Part shown: piece after piece, positions 38,010 to 47,858 of the stretch | Position numbering within the stretch: position 1 is the stretch's first letter | How the letters are laid out: each line of letters begins with the position of its first letter | Origin: Saccharomycopsis phalli | Lineage: Eukaryota; Ascomycota; Saccharomycetes; Ascoideales; Saccharomycopsidaceae | Direction of reading: 5' to 3' | DNA length: 64,000 nucleotides | Assembly: GCA_020342235.1 (NCBI GenBank) | Contig: CP073213.1 | Coordinates: 1,218,501 to 1,282,500, forward strand | Notes under the pieces: model-generated | What the model was told of the DNA's origin: nothing | The model's database searches: none | What the model saw: only the letters and a program-made list of their open reading frames with translations | Translations under genes and position numbers: made by a program

Positions 38010-41000
38010 ATGGAGTCCCAGTTTCACTCAATTTCCAATAATGTGGACAAGCTAATCTGGGATACCATTAATGGTATTGACCATGATAGGATCACATTCT
38101 ACTTGCAACAAATCTTTGGAATAATCGATCAACAAGAGACTAACCTCCAAAACCGAATCAATGACAACAAGGACCCATTATTTCATTATCTTTTGAGTAT
38201 TTTGAGTAGCAACAAAATATACCAGCAAACCACGGAAAAGATTACATACAGCTTGATCTACAGCACCGAGAAGTACTTTGAGAACTACAAGTTTTTGTTT
38301 GCCAAGGTGATGAACAGTACCGACGGTCGTTCAATCGAGCTATTGTATCAGAGTATAGGTTACTATATTGTGGGCTATATTGTGATGATATACTACATCC
38401 CAGTAAGTTTGTCCCTTACTGACAAGTCCGACATGCAAGATCTGGATTTGGAGTTGTATGGCCAGTTGATTTCCTTTTACAAGAATGAGTACTACTTTAA
38501 TCAAGTACGTGGCGAAATTGAGGAGTATGTGAATAATAAAAATTCGGGAAACCTCAGTGACGACTATTATTTCCCAAAAATCAAAAAGAGAAAGTCAACA
38601 AAGAGTTACTTAACGGATTATGGCCCTGACAACTACAATAACGCCAACAACAACGATGATTTGGATAATTATGTGGAGCCCGAGGATGCCGATGATCTTG
38701 CCATTAACAATAATGAAGTGGAGTTGAATAACAAAGAGTTGCCGTCTATTTCTGCCAAGTCCTTGCAAAAGCATTTACTAGCCCAAAAGAAGAATGTCTT
38801 GTTAGTGGACCTCCGCTCCACTGAGTCCTTTAATGCTAATCAGATTATTAATAAATTTATTATTAATTTGAACCCCTCCTTATTATACGCAAATAGAGAT
38901 CATTTGGATGATGATCATTTGGAGAAATTGTTGAAAAAAGTCTTAAAGAAGCGGTTCCCCGAGTCACAGCTACTAAACATAGACTTTGATGACAATGATC
39001 AAGAGTTGGTCACCATAAAGAACACCTACAACTATTTCAAACAGCGTCATAAGTTCCACTTGATTGTGTATTATACAGATGAGGAAACGTGGGAGTCCTT
39101 CAGCAAGCTTAATTTCAACTTCTTGCAAATTTTTTACAACATAATCTACACAGACAAAACTTCAAATTCTAGTCGTCCTAAGAAATTGTTGCGGCCACCT
39201 AAGTTGTTGACGGACGGAGTCGAATCTTGGCTACAGTTGCTTGAGAATCAGCAGGACCAGGATGCCACCATTAGCCCTGATTTGGACCATTATTACGTTC
39301 CTCATCTACAGGATATATTCAAAAATATCGAGCCGGTTAGTTTGGACCCTTATCATCAAAAGCTGCCTCAAATCCTGCAAATTTCTCTGCAATTCTCACA
39401 ACTCCAAAGCCCACCTCTTCCAAACAGTAAACCTCAAGAATGGGCCCATCAAGAATCGCCTCAAAAGATTGTTCATCAGGAAAGCCCAGTTTTCCGTGAG
39501 CCACCACTGAGTACCTACCAGGTGCATGAAACGTCCAGTGAGTCTTCTAGGAATGCCTACCAAGAGTCCCCTCGGAATGCCTATCAAGAGTCCCCTCGGA
39601 ATGCTTACCAAGAGAACCAAGATCGCAGTGAAATGTCATACAAGAGAGCCTTTCAAGAGTACAGGAAACCCCCGCGTGAGGAGCCTCCGCCACTACCAAA
39701 AAAGAACAGCACCTACTTTCAACCTCAACATCCGGCTGCGCCTCCACCTCCTGTACCTGATAAACTGCCGATACTCCACGGGATAAAACCCGCAATTAGA
39801 AAAAATACCAAGAATATTAGTCCAAATGTCCCACCAGTACCTAAGAAGTCGCCTCCTCTCAATAAGCCAAAAGGTCAATTTGCAGCACTTCGAAATCCTG
39901 GAGGATCAAGAGAACCATCGCCAATTACTCACCAGCATAACGATCACAGGAGCTCCCCTGACATTTTCAACTCAAACCTGAGACCAACGGGCTCTTCACA
40001 ACCTAATATAGCTCCTTCGTCTCTTCCACCACCAGTTCCTGCCGCAAAAGATCCACCAAAGGAGCCGGAGACTTCCAAGGCCATGACAGTATCGCCATAC
40101 CAGGCTTCACAGGAGAAGATGCAAAAGCTTATCAATAAACCACAGCCATTTTCTCTGTCATTGGCGGTTCCTCCAATACCTAATGCAGCTTTGAACCACC
40201 ACCAGAATAAACGGACAAAACAAGTTGAAAAGCAACACGTCAACTCTTCACTAGCTAGCAATGTTCCTCCGCCTGTTCCTAACATTTCCCAGTACCAAGT
40301 CTTGGGACAGCAATACTCACCAACTCAACCATCTGCACAACTGCCTTCCCAGCATCCTGCCCAGCATCAAAATGGAGCAGCAAACCCCCATAAACATCCG
40401 CATCAGGGTTCTCACGGGAAAAATGTACTTCAGACATTATCTATTGTTGGTCTCAAAAACTATGGAAGCAATTGTTACATCAACAGCTTGCTCCAATGTA
40501 TGTTTGGAATTTCAAGGTTTCCGGATTTGTTTTACAATGCCCATTATCGGCACTACACTTCTAATATGGGCAAAGATGCCGCGATATCCTCTGCCATGGG
40601 CAAGTTGTTTGACAAAATGAGCTCCTACGGAGGAGTGATAATTGCTCCAACCAACTTTTTAAATAACTGCTCCAAAAGGCGCCCTGATTTCCAGATTCCA
40701 TACCAACAACAGGACACTGCCGAGTTTCTTATATTTCTCTTGGATGTACTCCATGAGGAGCTCCGTGGCTCAGATCAAATCATTAAGGAATACCCTGAGT
40801 TGATGGTGCCTGCCTTGAATTTTCAGGACATGACAACATTTGACGCGAATTCCCGACTTTCAATCAACGTAACAGATGAGGAGATTCATAACTACAATAG
40901 GTGGTTTAGAGGCTTGGTTAAAAAAAATGGCGTATCTCCTGTCACTGCATTTTTCCAGGGCCAGTTGGAAAGTTGTTTGAAGTGCGTCAAATGTTTAAAG

Positions 41001-41768
41001 GTGTCAAAGACGTTTGCGACGTTTTCTGTGCTCACGCTTCCAATTGTCGAAAAAACAACTACAAAGAGAAAGATTCGCTTGGAAGACTGTATCAAGTTAT
41101 TCACTGCTGACGAGATTTTGAGTGGGGACAATGCTTGGGACTGTCCAAACTGTAAAAAGCAGGGTGAGAAACTTCTTGAAGCAAACAGGTTCTACAATCA
41201 TAACTATGGAGAAATGGAGGAGCAGGTACCGGCTGAACCAAATCCTGCACCACTGCATAACAAATTTTTTAATCTTAGAAAGAAGAAAGACGCGGATACT
41301 GCCGATCAGCCACCACCAGTTCCTGTCCTGTTGAAGGAAAAATACCAAAGCTTACAAATCACCGGGAACAAGACCATCAAGAGCTTAAAGTTCATATACT
41401 TACCACGAGTATTAGTTATTAATCTCTCGAGATTCAAATTCAACAAGTATGGAGAGCAGAGTTCGAAGAATACGCAGACAATAGTATTCCCTATTATGCT
41501 AGACATTAAAGTGAAGGACAAGATAGTTACTTACAAGTTGCTGGCACTTATTAATCATTTTGGAAACTTGAAAAGTGGGCATTATACGTCAATTGTCAAT
41601 AAGCAGAAGAATAGTGAGCATTATAAGACGACTAAGAATTATTGGTGCTATTTTGACGATGAGAACTTCAAGGTGAATATCAACCCGGGCATCAATTATG
41701 GCGACAATACAATTGCCAGCAGCGATGTATATGTTTTGTTCTATCAGCGTGTTGAGTCAGTTATCTAA
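38010..41768 (+). CDS. Rhodanese-domain ubiquitin-specific protease, Doa4/Ubp5 type
   Basis: Cysteine deubiquitinase; Doa4 recovers ubiquitin from cargo at endosomes. The 1252 residues contain an N-terminal helical region, a rhodanese-like domain (about 245-385, VLLVDLRSTESFNANQI), and a long Pro/Ser linker. The linker has three SPRNAYQE repeats (39541-39610) and proline motifs (EEPPPLPKK, PPPPVPDK). The USP domain (about 815-1250) has Cys box GLKNYGSNCYINSLLQC, QQQDTAEFLIFLLD, two CxxC pairs (CLKCVKC, CPNCKK), His box NHFGNLKSGHYTS and YWCYFDDENF. The catalytic Asn, Cys, His and Asp are present. The linker could contact Bro1/SH3-like partners (inference). DOA4 versus UBP5 orthology is not decided. 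Confidence 0.9.
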   Translation: MESQFHSISNNVDKLIWDTINGIDHDRITFYLQQIFGIIDQQETNLQNRINDNKDPLFHYLLSILSSNKIYQQTTEKITYSLIYSTEKYFENYKFLFAKVMNSTDGRSIELLYQSIGYYIVGYIVMIYYIPVSLSLTDKSDMQDLDLELYGQLISFYKNEYYFNQVRGEIEEYVNNKNSGNLSDDYYFPKIKKRKSTKSYLTDYGPDNYNNANNNDDLDNYVEPEDADDLAINNNEVELNNKELPSISAKSLQKHLLAQKKNVLLVDLRSTESFNANQIINKFIINLNPSLLYANRDHLDDDHLEKLLKKVLKKRFPESQLLNIDFDDNDQELVTIKNTYNYFKQRHKFHLIVYYTDEETWESFSKLNFNFLQIFYNIIYTDKTSNSSRPKKLLRPPKLLTDGVESWLQLLENQQDQDATISPDLDHYYVPHLQDIFKNIEPVSLDPYHQKLPQILQISLQFSQLQSPPLPNSKPQEWAHQESPQKIVHQESPVFREPPLSTYQVHETSSESSRNAYQESPRNAYQESPRNAYQENQDRSEMSYKRAFQEYRKPPREEPPPLPKKNSTYFQPQHPAAPPPPVPDKLPILHGIKPAIRKNTKNISPNVPPVPKKSPPLNKPKGQFAALRNPGGSREPSPITHQHNDHRSSPDIFNSNLRPTGSSQPNIAPSSLPPPVPAAKDPPKEPETSKAMTVSPYQASQEKMQKLINKPQPFSLSLAVPPIPNAALNHHQNKRTKQVEKQHVNSSLASNVPPPVPNISQYQVLGQQYSPTQPSAQLPSQHPAQHQNGAANPHKHPHQGSHGKNVLQTLSIVGLKNYGSNCYINSLLQCMFGISRFPDLFYNAHYRHYTSNMGKDAAISSAMGKLFDKMSSYGGVIIAPTNFLNNCSKRRPDFQIPYQQQDTAEFLIFLLDVLHEELRGSDQIIKEYPELMVPALNFQDMTTFDANSRLSINVTDEEIHNYNRWFRGLVKKNGVSPVTAFFQGQLESCLKCVKCLKVSKTFATFSVLTLPIVEKTTTKRKIRLEDCIKLFTADEILSGDNAWDCPNCKKQGEKLLEANRFYNHNYGEMEEQVPAEPNPAPLHNKFFNLRKKKDADTADQPPPVPVLLKEKYQSLQITGNKTIKSLKFIYLPRVLVINLSRFKFNKYGEQSSKNTQTIVFPIMLDIKVKDKIVTYKLLALINHFGNLKSGHYTSIVNKQKNSEHYKTTKNYWCYFDDENFKVNINPGINYGDNTIASSDVYVLFYQRVESVI

Positions 41769-42285
41769 TTAGTACTAATAGATTTGAGGTGAATTACTGC
41801 AGTAGATCATTATCCTTGAAGTAATGAGAGGGTGTAATGGGGTAGTGCATATTTATACATGGGAAATAAGGCTCAATTAAAGGGTCATCTACATAAGTAA
41901 GGCATGTGAAATGTAGAAATAAATAATGACCAATAAACAGGTGGAGCAAGGCAAAAGAATTTGTCAGTGTAATTTAGTTTTTGCTTCTCTACGCTGACTG
42001 GCTGAATTTGATCGTTCAGTTCTTATATAAGCATAACTCTTGGATTACCTAATCCAGTCATTCTACCTGGTTTCATAGAAGCGGAAAAGCGCTTTTCTCA
42101 CCTGTTTGTATACACTTCCAAGAAATATTATCTAAAAAAGAAATCGATTTGTGACTTCTTCTAGGAATTTCATTGATATCTAAGATTGCTATTACGGTGT
42201 TATAGAAGCCTTCAACTAGATTTCATCATAAACAAAAGACTTGGCGATTAGCGTTTCATCAGACACTAACTATTGACTTGAAAGT
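41769..42285. other. Intergenic gap, DOA4-type / UspA gene
   Basis: About 517 bp of AT-rich 3' flank and 5' promoter. No arrays, motif clusters or short exons recognised. Confidence 0.55.
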
Positions 42286-43671
42286 ATGGATGAAGCACTT
42301 TCCAGTAGATCCATTCTGCCTTCTGGGCTAAGATCACACTCAAGAGGGAGAGGGTTTGATGATGGGCGGCTGATTAGTCGGCCAAGACGCACTAAAAATG
42401 GCATCAAGTGGTCAATTTTAAACCATGACCCTTCGGAGAGACTCACCTCAAAGTCACCAGACAAGGACGATGAGCTGGTTTCTGAGGAGGAGCAGATTAG
42501 TGATACTGATAACGAATTCCTCTATGATGACGGTGGTACAATTTTGCCTAACTTTGCTACCTACCGTAAAGTTGACAAGGAAGGGGAGACAGTAGAGCAA
42601 GATGTATCAGGGGCTACTGCCGCTGCTTCTGCTGCTTTGGAGATCACTACTAACAAAATTAAGGAGTTGAAATTGTCTGAGGGCCACGGGAAGAAGGAAG
42701 ATAGAATTGTGAGAGATGCTCACGAGATTGCAAAGTTGCAAGAATTGGAAGCCGCACAGAGTGCGTTGGAAAACGCAGTTGCCGTTGGCACTCCTATTCC
42801 ACCCGAAACGATTGCCACCATCAAGGGTTTGCCGGACAAGGAAAAGGAGTATATTGATATTTCTTTGCTCGAAGGCCATGCTGACGATGTGAAGCCCAAG
42901 AAAGTGTCTGAACTTGGACTTCGAAAGTATGCGGCTTACAAGGGTCAGATCACGTCTGGTACTCCAGAAAGGGGCTTTAATGTACCATACACTTATGACA
43001 GTGAGTTGGAAGAAGACATTGAGTTAGCCAAGAAGTTGAACAAGAATATCAAGGTTGATGAAATTGATTCATCGAGAGAAAACTCAAGATGTATCAGAAC
43101 CATTACTAGAGGCAACTTTTTTGAGAACTTGACTGTGAACAAGAAGCCAAACACATTCTTGGTGTGCATGGACTTCTCGCCTGAGAGTATTTATGCCCTT
43201 GAGTGGTGTATTGGAACCGTCTTGTCCAACGACAGTGTGCTTTTTATGGTATGTGTCTTGGACGAGGATAAAGACAAGTCTATCAACAAAGAGTTGAGTA
43301 GTACCCAGGAGGAAGATAAGGAGAAAATTCGGAAAGATGCACTCGAGAGACTCACGCAAACCTACTTGAGTCTTATCAAGTTGACCAAATTGCAAATACA
43401 TGTAGTTATCGAAGTCATACATCATCCTATTCCTCGGCATTTAATCACTGAGATCATTGACCATATCCAACCGACATTGGTAGTGGTGGGATCTCGAGGC
43501 AAGAGTGCTTTGCAAGGAGTGTTGTTGGGATCGTTAAGTAACTACTTGGTTACCAAAAGCTCGGTTCCAGTCATGGTGGTTCGAAAAGAATTGAAAAAGA
43601 CGCTTAAGAAGAAGAAGTTTTCTAACAATGTTGGTCTGATCCATTCCTTGAAGGAGGCTAGAGTGGATTAG
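42286..43671 (+). CDS. Universal stress protein (UspA) domain protein
   Basis: A 461-residue protein. The N-terminal 280 residues are charged and low-complexity (RSHSRGRGFDDGRLISRPRR; EEEQISDTDNEF). The C-terminal UspA alpha/beta fold covers about 290-440: PNTFLVCMDFSPESIYALEW and TLVVVGSRGKSALQGVLLGS. This carries the full G-x2-G-x9-G-S nucleotide-binding motif, so it should be of the ATP-binding class. The end is VPVMVVRKELKK and a basic tail. Fungal proteins of this layout are widespread and poorly characterised. The start is the first ATG after a long AT-rich leader. Confidence 0.85.
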   Translation: MDEALSSRSILPSGLRSHSRGRGFDDGRLISRPRRTKNGIKWSILNHDPSERLTSKSPDKDDELVSEEEQISDTDNEFLYDDGGTILPNFATYRKVDKEGETVEQDVSGATAAASAALEITTNKIKELKLSEGHGKKEDRIVRDAHEIAKLQELEAAQSALENAVAVGTPIPPETIATIKGLPDKEKEYIDISLLEGHADDVKPKKVSELGLRKYAAYKGQITSGTPERGFNVPYTYDSELEEDIELAKKLNKNIKVDEIDSSRENSRCIRTITRGNFFENLTVNKKPNTFLVCMDFSPESIYALEWCIGTVLSNDSVLFMVCVLDEDKDKSINKELSSTQEEDKEKIRKDALERLTQTYLSLIKLTKLQIHVVIEVIHHPIPRHLITEIIDHIQPTLVVVGSRGKSALQGVLLGSLSNYLVTKSSVPVMVVRKELKKTLKKKKFSNNVGLIHSLKEARVD

Positions 43672-43885
43672 TGTGATGAATTTTTTATATTGGCATATAT
43701 TATATGGTATGGCTCTCTGGGATGAAAGCATGAGAAATTAGAAGACAGAAATAAACATTATTCTTGTACTTTTCCTCAAAGTATTCTCTCTTGTCGCTCT
43801 CGTGTAGGTTTTCCAACACCTACAGTTTGTAACAATGCCTCTGGCATACACTTTGCTATTGGTGTCGGGCAAACTATGTGCATAT

Positions 43886-45472
43886 TTATATCTTACCCTC
43901 TTTTATTAATCTGGTGACCTCATCAACATCGTTGCGGTTGAGCTCCTGCAATTTAGCCTTGACCACATTCACAACATCCCCAAGACTGATCAATTGCCCC
44001 TCGTCTGCCTCTCCTCCTTGATTCAATGCCTTTACACGTACTTGGCCAGCCGCAACTTCTTCCTTGCCAATAATCACCGCCAAAGAGGCCCCTGATTTCT
44101 CTGCTCCCGTGAATTGTGGTCTGCTCTTTGCCTTTGCCTTGTACAAGTACTCACAGTGGACACCGCTCTTCCACAAGCTGTTGGCGATTGCCATTCGCTC
44201 AGCCAAGTATCCATCACCAAAGGCCATGATATAGACCTGGGTGGTGGATGATCGGATTTTGTCCAACAAATCGCTTCTTGCCTTTACCAATGAGAAAATT
44301 CTCTCAACACCAAAAGACACCCCGACACAAGGAATGGACACGTTCTTCTTGCCGGTTGCGCTGGCAAACATGTTGACCAAGTTGTCGTATCTTCCACCAG
44401 CAGCAATCGAGCCAACGCCAACAAATTCAGAAGCATCCTCGTCCGGCTTCTTGGCCTTTTTCTTCAACTCGGACGCATTCTCTGGTGGCTTGGAAGCCTC
44501 AGTGACAGCCTCATAAATCAATCCTGTGTAATAGTCCAAGCCTCTGGCCAAGGATAAGTCAAACGACAAGTATGGGTGGACCTCAAATGCACCAGTGTAT
44601 TGCTCCAAGATTCGCATCTCCTCGATACCTGCCTTGGCAGATTCGTTGGCCATAAGGGCTTCATCGCTGCTCAACTTACTCACCATCTCGCTGATGCTAC
44701 CCTTTAATTTTACATACTCGCCGATTCGCTCGGCGACTTCGTTGGTCTGGCCCTTTTCTTCCACGATTTCCTTCTTGACAACCTCCCAAGGGGACTTGTC
44801 TAGCTTGTCAACTGCACTACTAATCTTTCGCACGTCCTCTTCCTTGACTCCGCAAACTTGGAAGATTCCATCCAAAATCTTACGGTGGTTGATTTTGATG
44901 ACAAACTTGCCAATTCCAAGATTCGTCAATCCCTCTGCCAAGATTGCCAAAATCTCCGCGTCTGGCACCATTGTGTCGTAGCTCCCAGCAATGTCAAAGT
45001 CGCATTGGTAAAACTCTCTCATTCTGCCCTTGGTCATTGCTGGCTGGTCACGACGGTAGACTTTGGCGATATGGTATCGCTTGATGCTCTGTATATTGTT
45101 CATGGCAACGAACCGTGCAAATGGAACCGTCAAGTCATATCTCAAGGACGTGAGTTCCCCACCCTGGTCCTGGAGGTTATAAATCAATTTCGAGTCTTCG
45201 CCGTACTTTCCGGTCAAAATCTCAGTGAGCTCAAATACTGGAGTATCGATTGTCACTCCGCCATGACGCTTGAACAACGAGGACAATGAGCTAAAGATGG
45301 ACTCGCGGATAATCATATCCTTACCAGAGTAATCTTTTGTCCCTTTTGGAGTCTTCAATTGGAAGTCGGAGCCCTTCTTGGAGCTCTTCTTGGAGCCCGA
45401 TGGCTTTGGAACGCTTGGATTAACTGCTGCTTGTGACATTGTTCGGATTAATCTTGGCCAATACCGTATCAT
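43886..45472 (-). CDS. HTS1: Histidyl-tRNA synthetase, dual mitochondrial/cytosolic starts
   Basis: Class II aminoacyl-tRNA synthetase charging tRNA-His. Motifs are [28 protein letters not shown] (motif 1), [12 protein letters not shown] and the [25 protein letters not shown] motif-2 region. The histidine-binding [14 protein letters not shown] and [10 protein letters not shown] follow, then motif 3 [10 protein letters not shown] and the C-terminal anticodon-binding domain. The ATG at 45472 gives [11 protein letters not shown], an Arg-rich presequence (528 residues). A second in-frame ATG at 45439 gives the cytosolic form [10 protein letters not shown] (517 residues). Yeast HTS1 likewise makes both enzymes from two starts. 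A Reb1-type site lies 80 bp upstream of the first start. Confidence 0.96.
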   Translation of the reverse strand: MIRYWPRLIRTMSQAAVNPSVPKPSGSKKSSKKGSDFQLKTPKGTKDYSGKDMIIRESIFSSLSSLFKRHGGVTIDTPVFELTEILTGKYGEDSKLIYNLQDQGGELTSLRYDLTVPFARFVAMNNIQSIKRYHIAKVYRRDQPAMTKGRMREFYQCDFDIAGSYDTMVPDAEILAILAEGLTNLGIGKFVIKINHRKILDGIFQVCGVKEEDVRKISSAVDKLDKSPWEVVKKEIVEEKGQTNEVAERIGEYVKLKGSISEMVSKLSSDEALMANESAKAGIEEMRILEQYTGAFEVHPYLSFDLSLARGLDYYTGLIYEAVTEASKPPENASELKKKAKKPDEDASEFVGVGSIAAGGRYDNLVNMFASATGKKNVSIPCVGVSFGVERIFSLVKARSDLLDKIRSSTTQVYIMAFGDGYLAERMAIANSLWKSGVHCEYLYKAKAKSRPQFTGAEKSGASLAVIIGKEEVAAGQVRVKALNQGGEADEGQLISLGDVVNVVKAKLQELNRNDVDEVTRLIKEGKI

Positions 45473-45864
45473 CACGCAAGCACCTCAATATTCCACTTCG
45501 TTACTCACCGTCCCAGGGCTCGTGACCAAAGGTGAAAATTTATTTTTTGTGTTGCGGGTAACAACGGTTGGTGCCCACCCCCCCTCTACCGGATCCGCGG
45601 GGTTGGTTCACCCCGGAGCTGCACCGGCTCGGCCAGGGCGATTACCCGATGTGAGTCACCCGATGTGAAAATTGCCCATGTCGGTTCAGCGATTAACCTG
45701 CCCGATACAGACAAATCCGACCCGCCCAGAAGGTGGATAGCCTGCCTACAAGTGCAAAAACCCTGGCGCACATGGGTTTCCCGGGCAGCATGTGCGAGGT
45801 TGTCGCGTTTTTCGGCTAATATTTATACACTCGCGAATACCTTCAATCGATATACGTTGTCGAA
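45473..45864. promoter_or_regulatory. Divergent HTS1/GUT2 promoter with Reb1-type site
   Basis: CGGGTAAC at 45555-45562 (Reb1 core with one base missing at the 5' end, TGCGGGTAA) lies on the HTS1 side, and atatttatac about 40 bp before GUT2. The region is unusually GC-rich (45580-45800) with several cccgatgtga/cccgg motifs. No gene seen. Confidence 0.55.
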
Positions 45865-47748
45865 ATGGCTTCTAGATATTTCTCCAAGAGATTATTGAAG
45901 CAAACTGTGTATTTTTCAGGTGCCGCTGGACTTGGCTACTGTGCTCTTAATGCCGGCAACTCCACTGTGGAGAATGATGCTAGCTTCCACAAGTTTCCAG
46001 CACTTGTGACCGCCAAGCCAGAACCTCCTACTAGATCTGCCGTTCTTGAGCGCCTTGCCTCAAAGGAATTCGACGTTCTTATTGTTGGAGGAGGTGCAGT
46101 TGGTACGGGTTCTGCCGTCGATGCTGCAACTCGAGGCCTCGATGTGGCTCTTGTTGAACGGACGGATTTTGCCGCTGGCACATCGTCCAAGTCGACCAAG
46201 ATGGCCCATGGCGGTGTCAGATACTTGGAAAAGGCCGTGTTCCAGCTCTCCAAAGCTCAATTGGACCTTGTGATAGAGGCCCTCAACGAGCGTGCCTCGA
46301 TTGTGCTGAATGCCCCACACTTGGCTTCCATTTTGCCAATCATGATCCCGGTTTACCACTACTGGCAGGTTCCTTACTTCTACGCCGGTACCAAGATGTA
46401 TGACTTCTTTGCTGGTCGCCAGAACTTAAAGTCCTCGTACTTGCTCTCCAAGGCTAGCGTGCAGTCGATTGCGCCAATGTTGGATGACAAGGAACTTGTA
46501 GCAGGACTTGTTTATCACGATGGACTCTTCAACGACGCGCGTATGAACTCGACCTTGGCCATTACTGCTGTGGAAAACGGTGCTTCTGTTGCCAACTACG
46601 TGGAAGTGAAGCAATTGCTCAAGTCTGCCGACAACAAGGTGATTGGCGCACTTGCTGTGGACCGTGAGACAGGTAAAGAATTTGAAATCAAGGCCAAGAA
46701 GGTTGTCAATGCCACTGGGCCTTTTGCCGACACTCTTCTTGAAATGGACAACGACCCAGAAGGAAAACCTCCTGCGGTTGCACAAGCTCCTAAGATGGTG
46801 GTTCCTTCGGCAGGGGTCCATATCATCTTGCCAGAGTACTATTGTCCAAAGGAAATGGGTCTTTTAGACGCTTCCACTTCAGACGGAAGAGTCATGTTCT
46901 TCCTCCCATGGCAAGGCAAGGTATTGGCTGGAACCACCGACACTCCGCAAGACAAAATCAGCGAGTACCCTGTTCCTACCGAGGCCGACATCGATGACAT
47001 CATTGGCGAGTTGCAAAAGTATCTCAAGTTTCCGGTACGCAAGGAAGACGTTCTCTCTGCTTGGGCTGGTATCCGACCTCTTGTGAAGGACCCAACCAAG
47101 GCTACCAGCGGCGGGGCTACCCAAGGTTTGGTTCGGTCTCATTTGTTGCTTGAATCGCCAACCGGCTTGATCACCATTTCGGGAGGTAAGTGGACCACAT
47201 ATAGAGAAATGGCCGAAGAGACCATCAACAAGGTTGTGGAAAAGGGTGAGTTTGGTAAGCCAATTCTGCCTTGTGTCACTAGAACCCTCAGATTGGCCGG
47301 CGGTGAGAACTACGATGACAACTTCTCAAGCAGATTGATTCAAAACTATAACATTGACGAGAAATTGGCCGAACATTTGGCCAACAACTACGGAACCCGG
47401 GCTCCTCTTATCTTGGAGATTTACAAGCAGAAACCAGAATATCAATTGCCAGTGGTCTTGGCAGGAAGAAAGGACTTGAGCACCGTCGGATACCTGGACT
47501 TTGAGTTCCCATTCACCGTCGCCGAATTGAAGTACGGACTCAAGTACGAGTACGTGCGCACACCAGTTGACTTTTTGACCAGAAGAACTCGGTTGAGTTT
47601 CTTGAACGCTCGCGAATCTTTAAAGGCTGTTGACGGTGTCGTAGACATTATGAGCCAGGAATTGGGCTGGGACAAGAAGACCAAAGAAAAACACCGGGCC
47701 GATGCTGTAGAGTTCATCAGCAAAATGGGGGTTTTGCAGACCTCTTAG
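45865..47748 (+). CDS. GUT2: Mitochondrial FAD glycerol-3-phosphate dehydrogenase Gut2
   Basis: Outer face of the inner mitochondrial membrane. It oxidises glycerol-3-phosphate to DHAP and feeds electrons to ubiquinone (glycerol use and NADH shuttle). The 627 residues start MASRYFSKRLLKQTVYFSGA, an import signal running into one hydrophobic segment. The FAD motif VLIVGGGAVGTGSAVDA is at 71-87. Family blocks follow: STKMAHGGVRYLEKA, VNATGPFAD, DGRVMFFLPWQGKVLAGTTDTP, LSAWAGIRPLV, TISGGKWTTYREMAEET and the C-terminal domain ELKYGLKYEYVRTPVDFL. The in-frame CTG in the APHL segment (near 46307) aligns with Asn in yeast, consistent with Ser. Confidence 0.96.
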   Translation: MASRYFSKRLLKQTVYFSGAAGLGYCALNAGNSTVENDASFHKFPALVTAKPEPPTRSAVLERLASKEFDVLIVGGGAVGTGSAVDAATRGLDVALVERTDFAAGTSSKSTKMAHGGVRYLEKAVFQLSKAQLDLVIEALNERASIVLNAPHLASILPIMIPVYHYWQVPYFYAGTKMYDFFAGRQNLKSSYLLSKASVQSIAPMLDDKELVAGLVYHDGLFNDARMNSTLAITAVENGASVANYVEVKQLLKSADNKVIGALAVDRETGKEFEIKAKKVVNATGPFADTLLEMDNDPEGKPPAVAQAPKMVVPSAGVHIILPEYYCPKEMGLLDASTSDGRVMFFLPWQGKVLAGTTDTPQDKISEYPVPTEADIDDIIGELQKYLKFPVRKEDVLSAWAGIRPLVKDPTKATSGGATQGLVRSHLLLESPTGLITISGGKWTTYREMAEETINKVVEKGEFGKPILPCVTRTLRLAGGENYDDNFSSRLIQNYNIDEKLAEHLANNYGTRAPLILEIYKQKPEYQLPVVLAGRKDLSTVGYLDFEFPFTVAELKYGLKYEYVRTPVDFLTRRTRLSFLNARESLKAVDGVVDIMSQELGWDKKTKEKHRADAVEFISKMGVLQTS

Positions 47749-47858
47749 AGCCGTGCTATATATACTTTTTATTTTTGTCAAATCTAAATCCCGTCAGTAT
47801 TCGCGTGCATTTGATCACAAATCTCTACAGGCTGTCCATGTATAATACATTTGGATAT

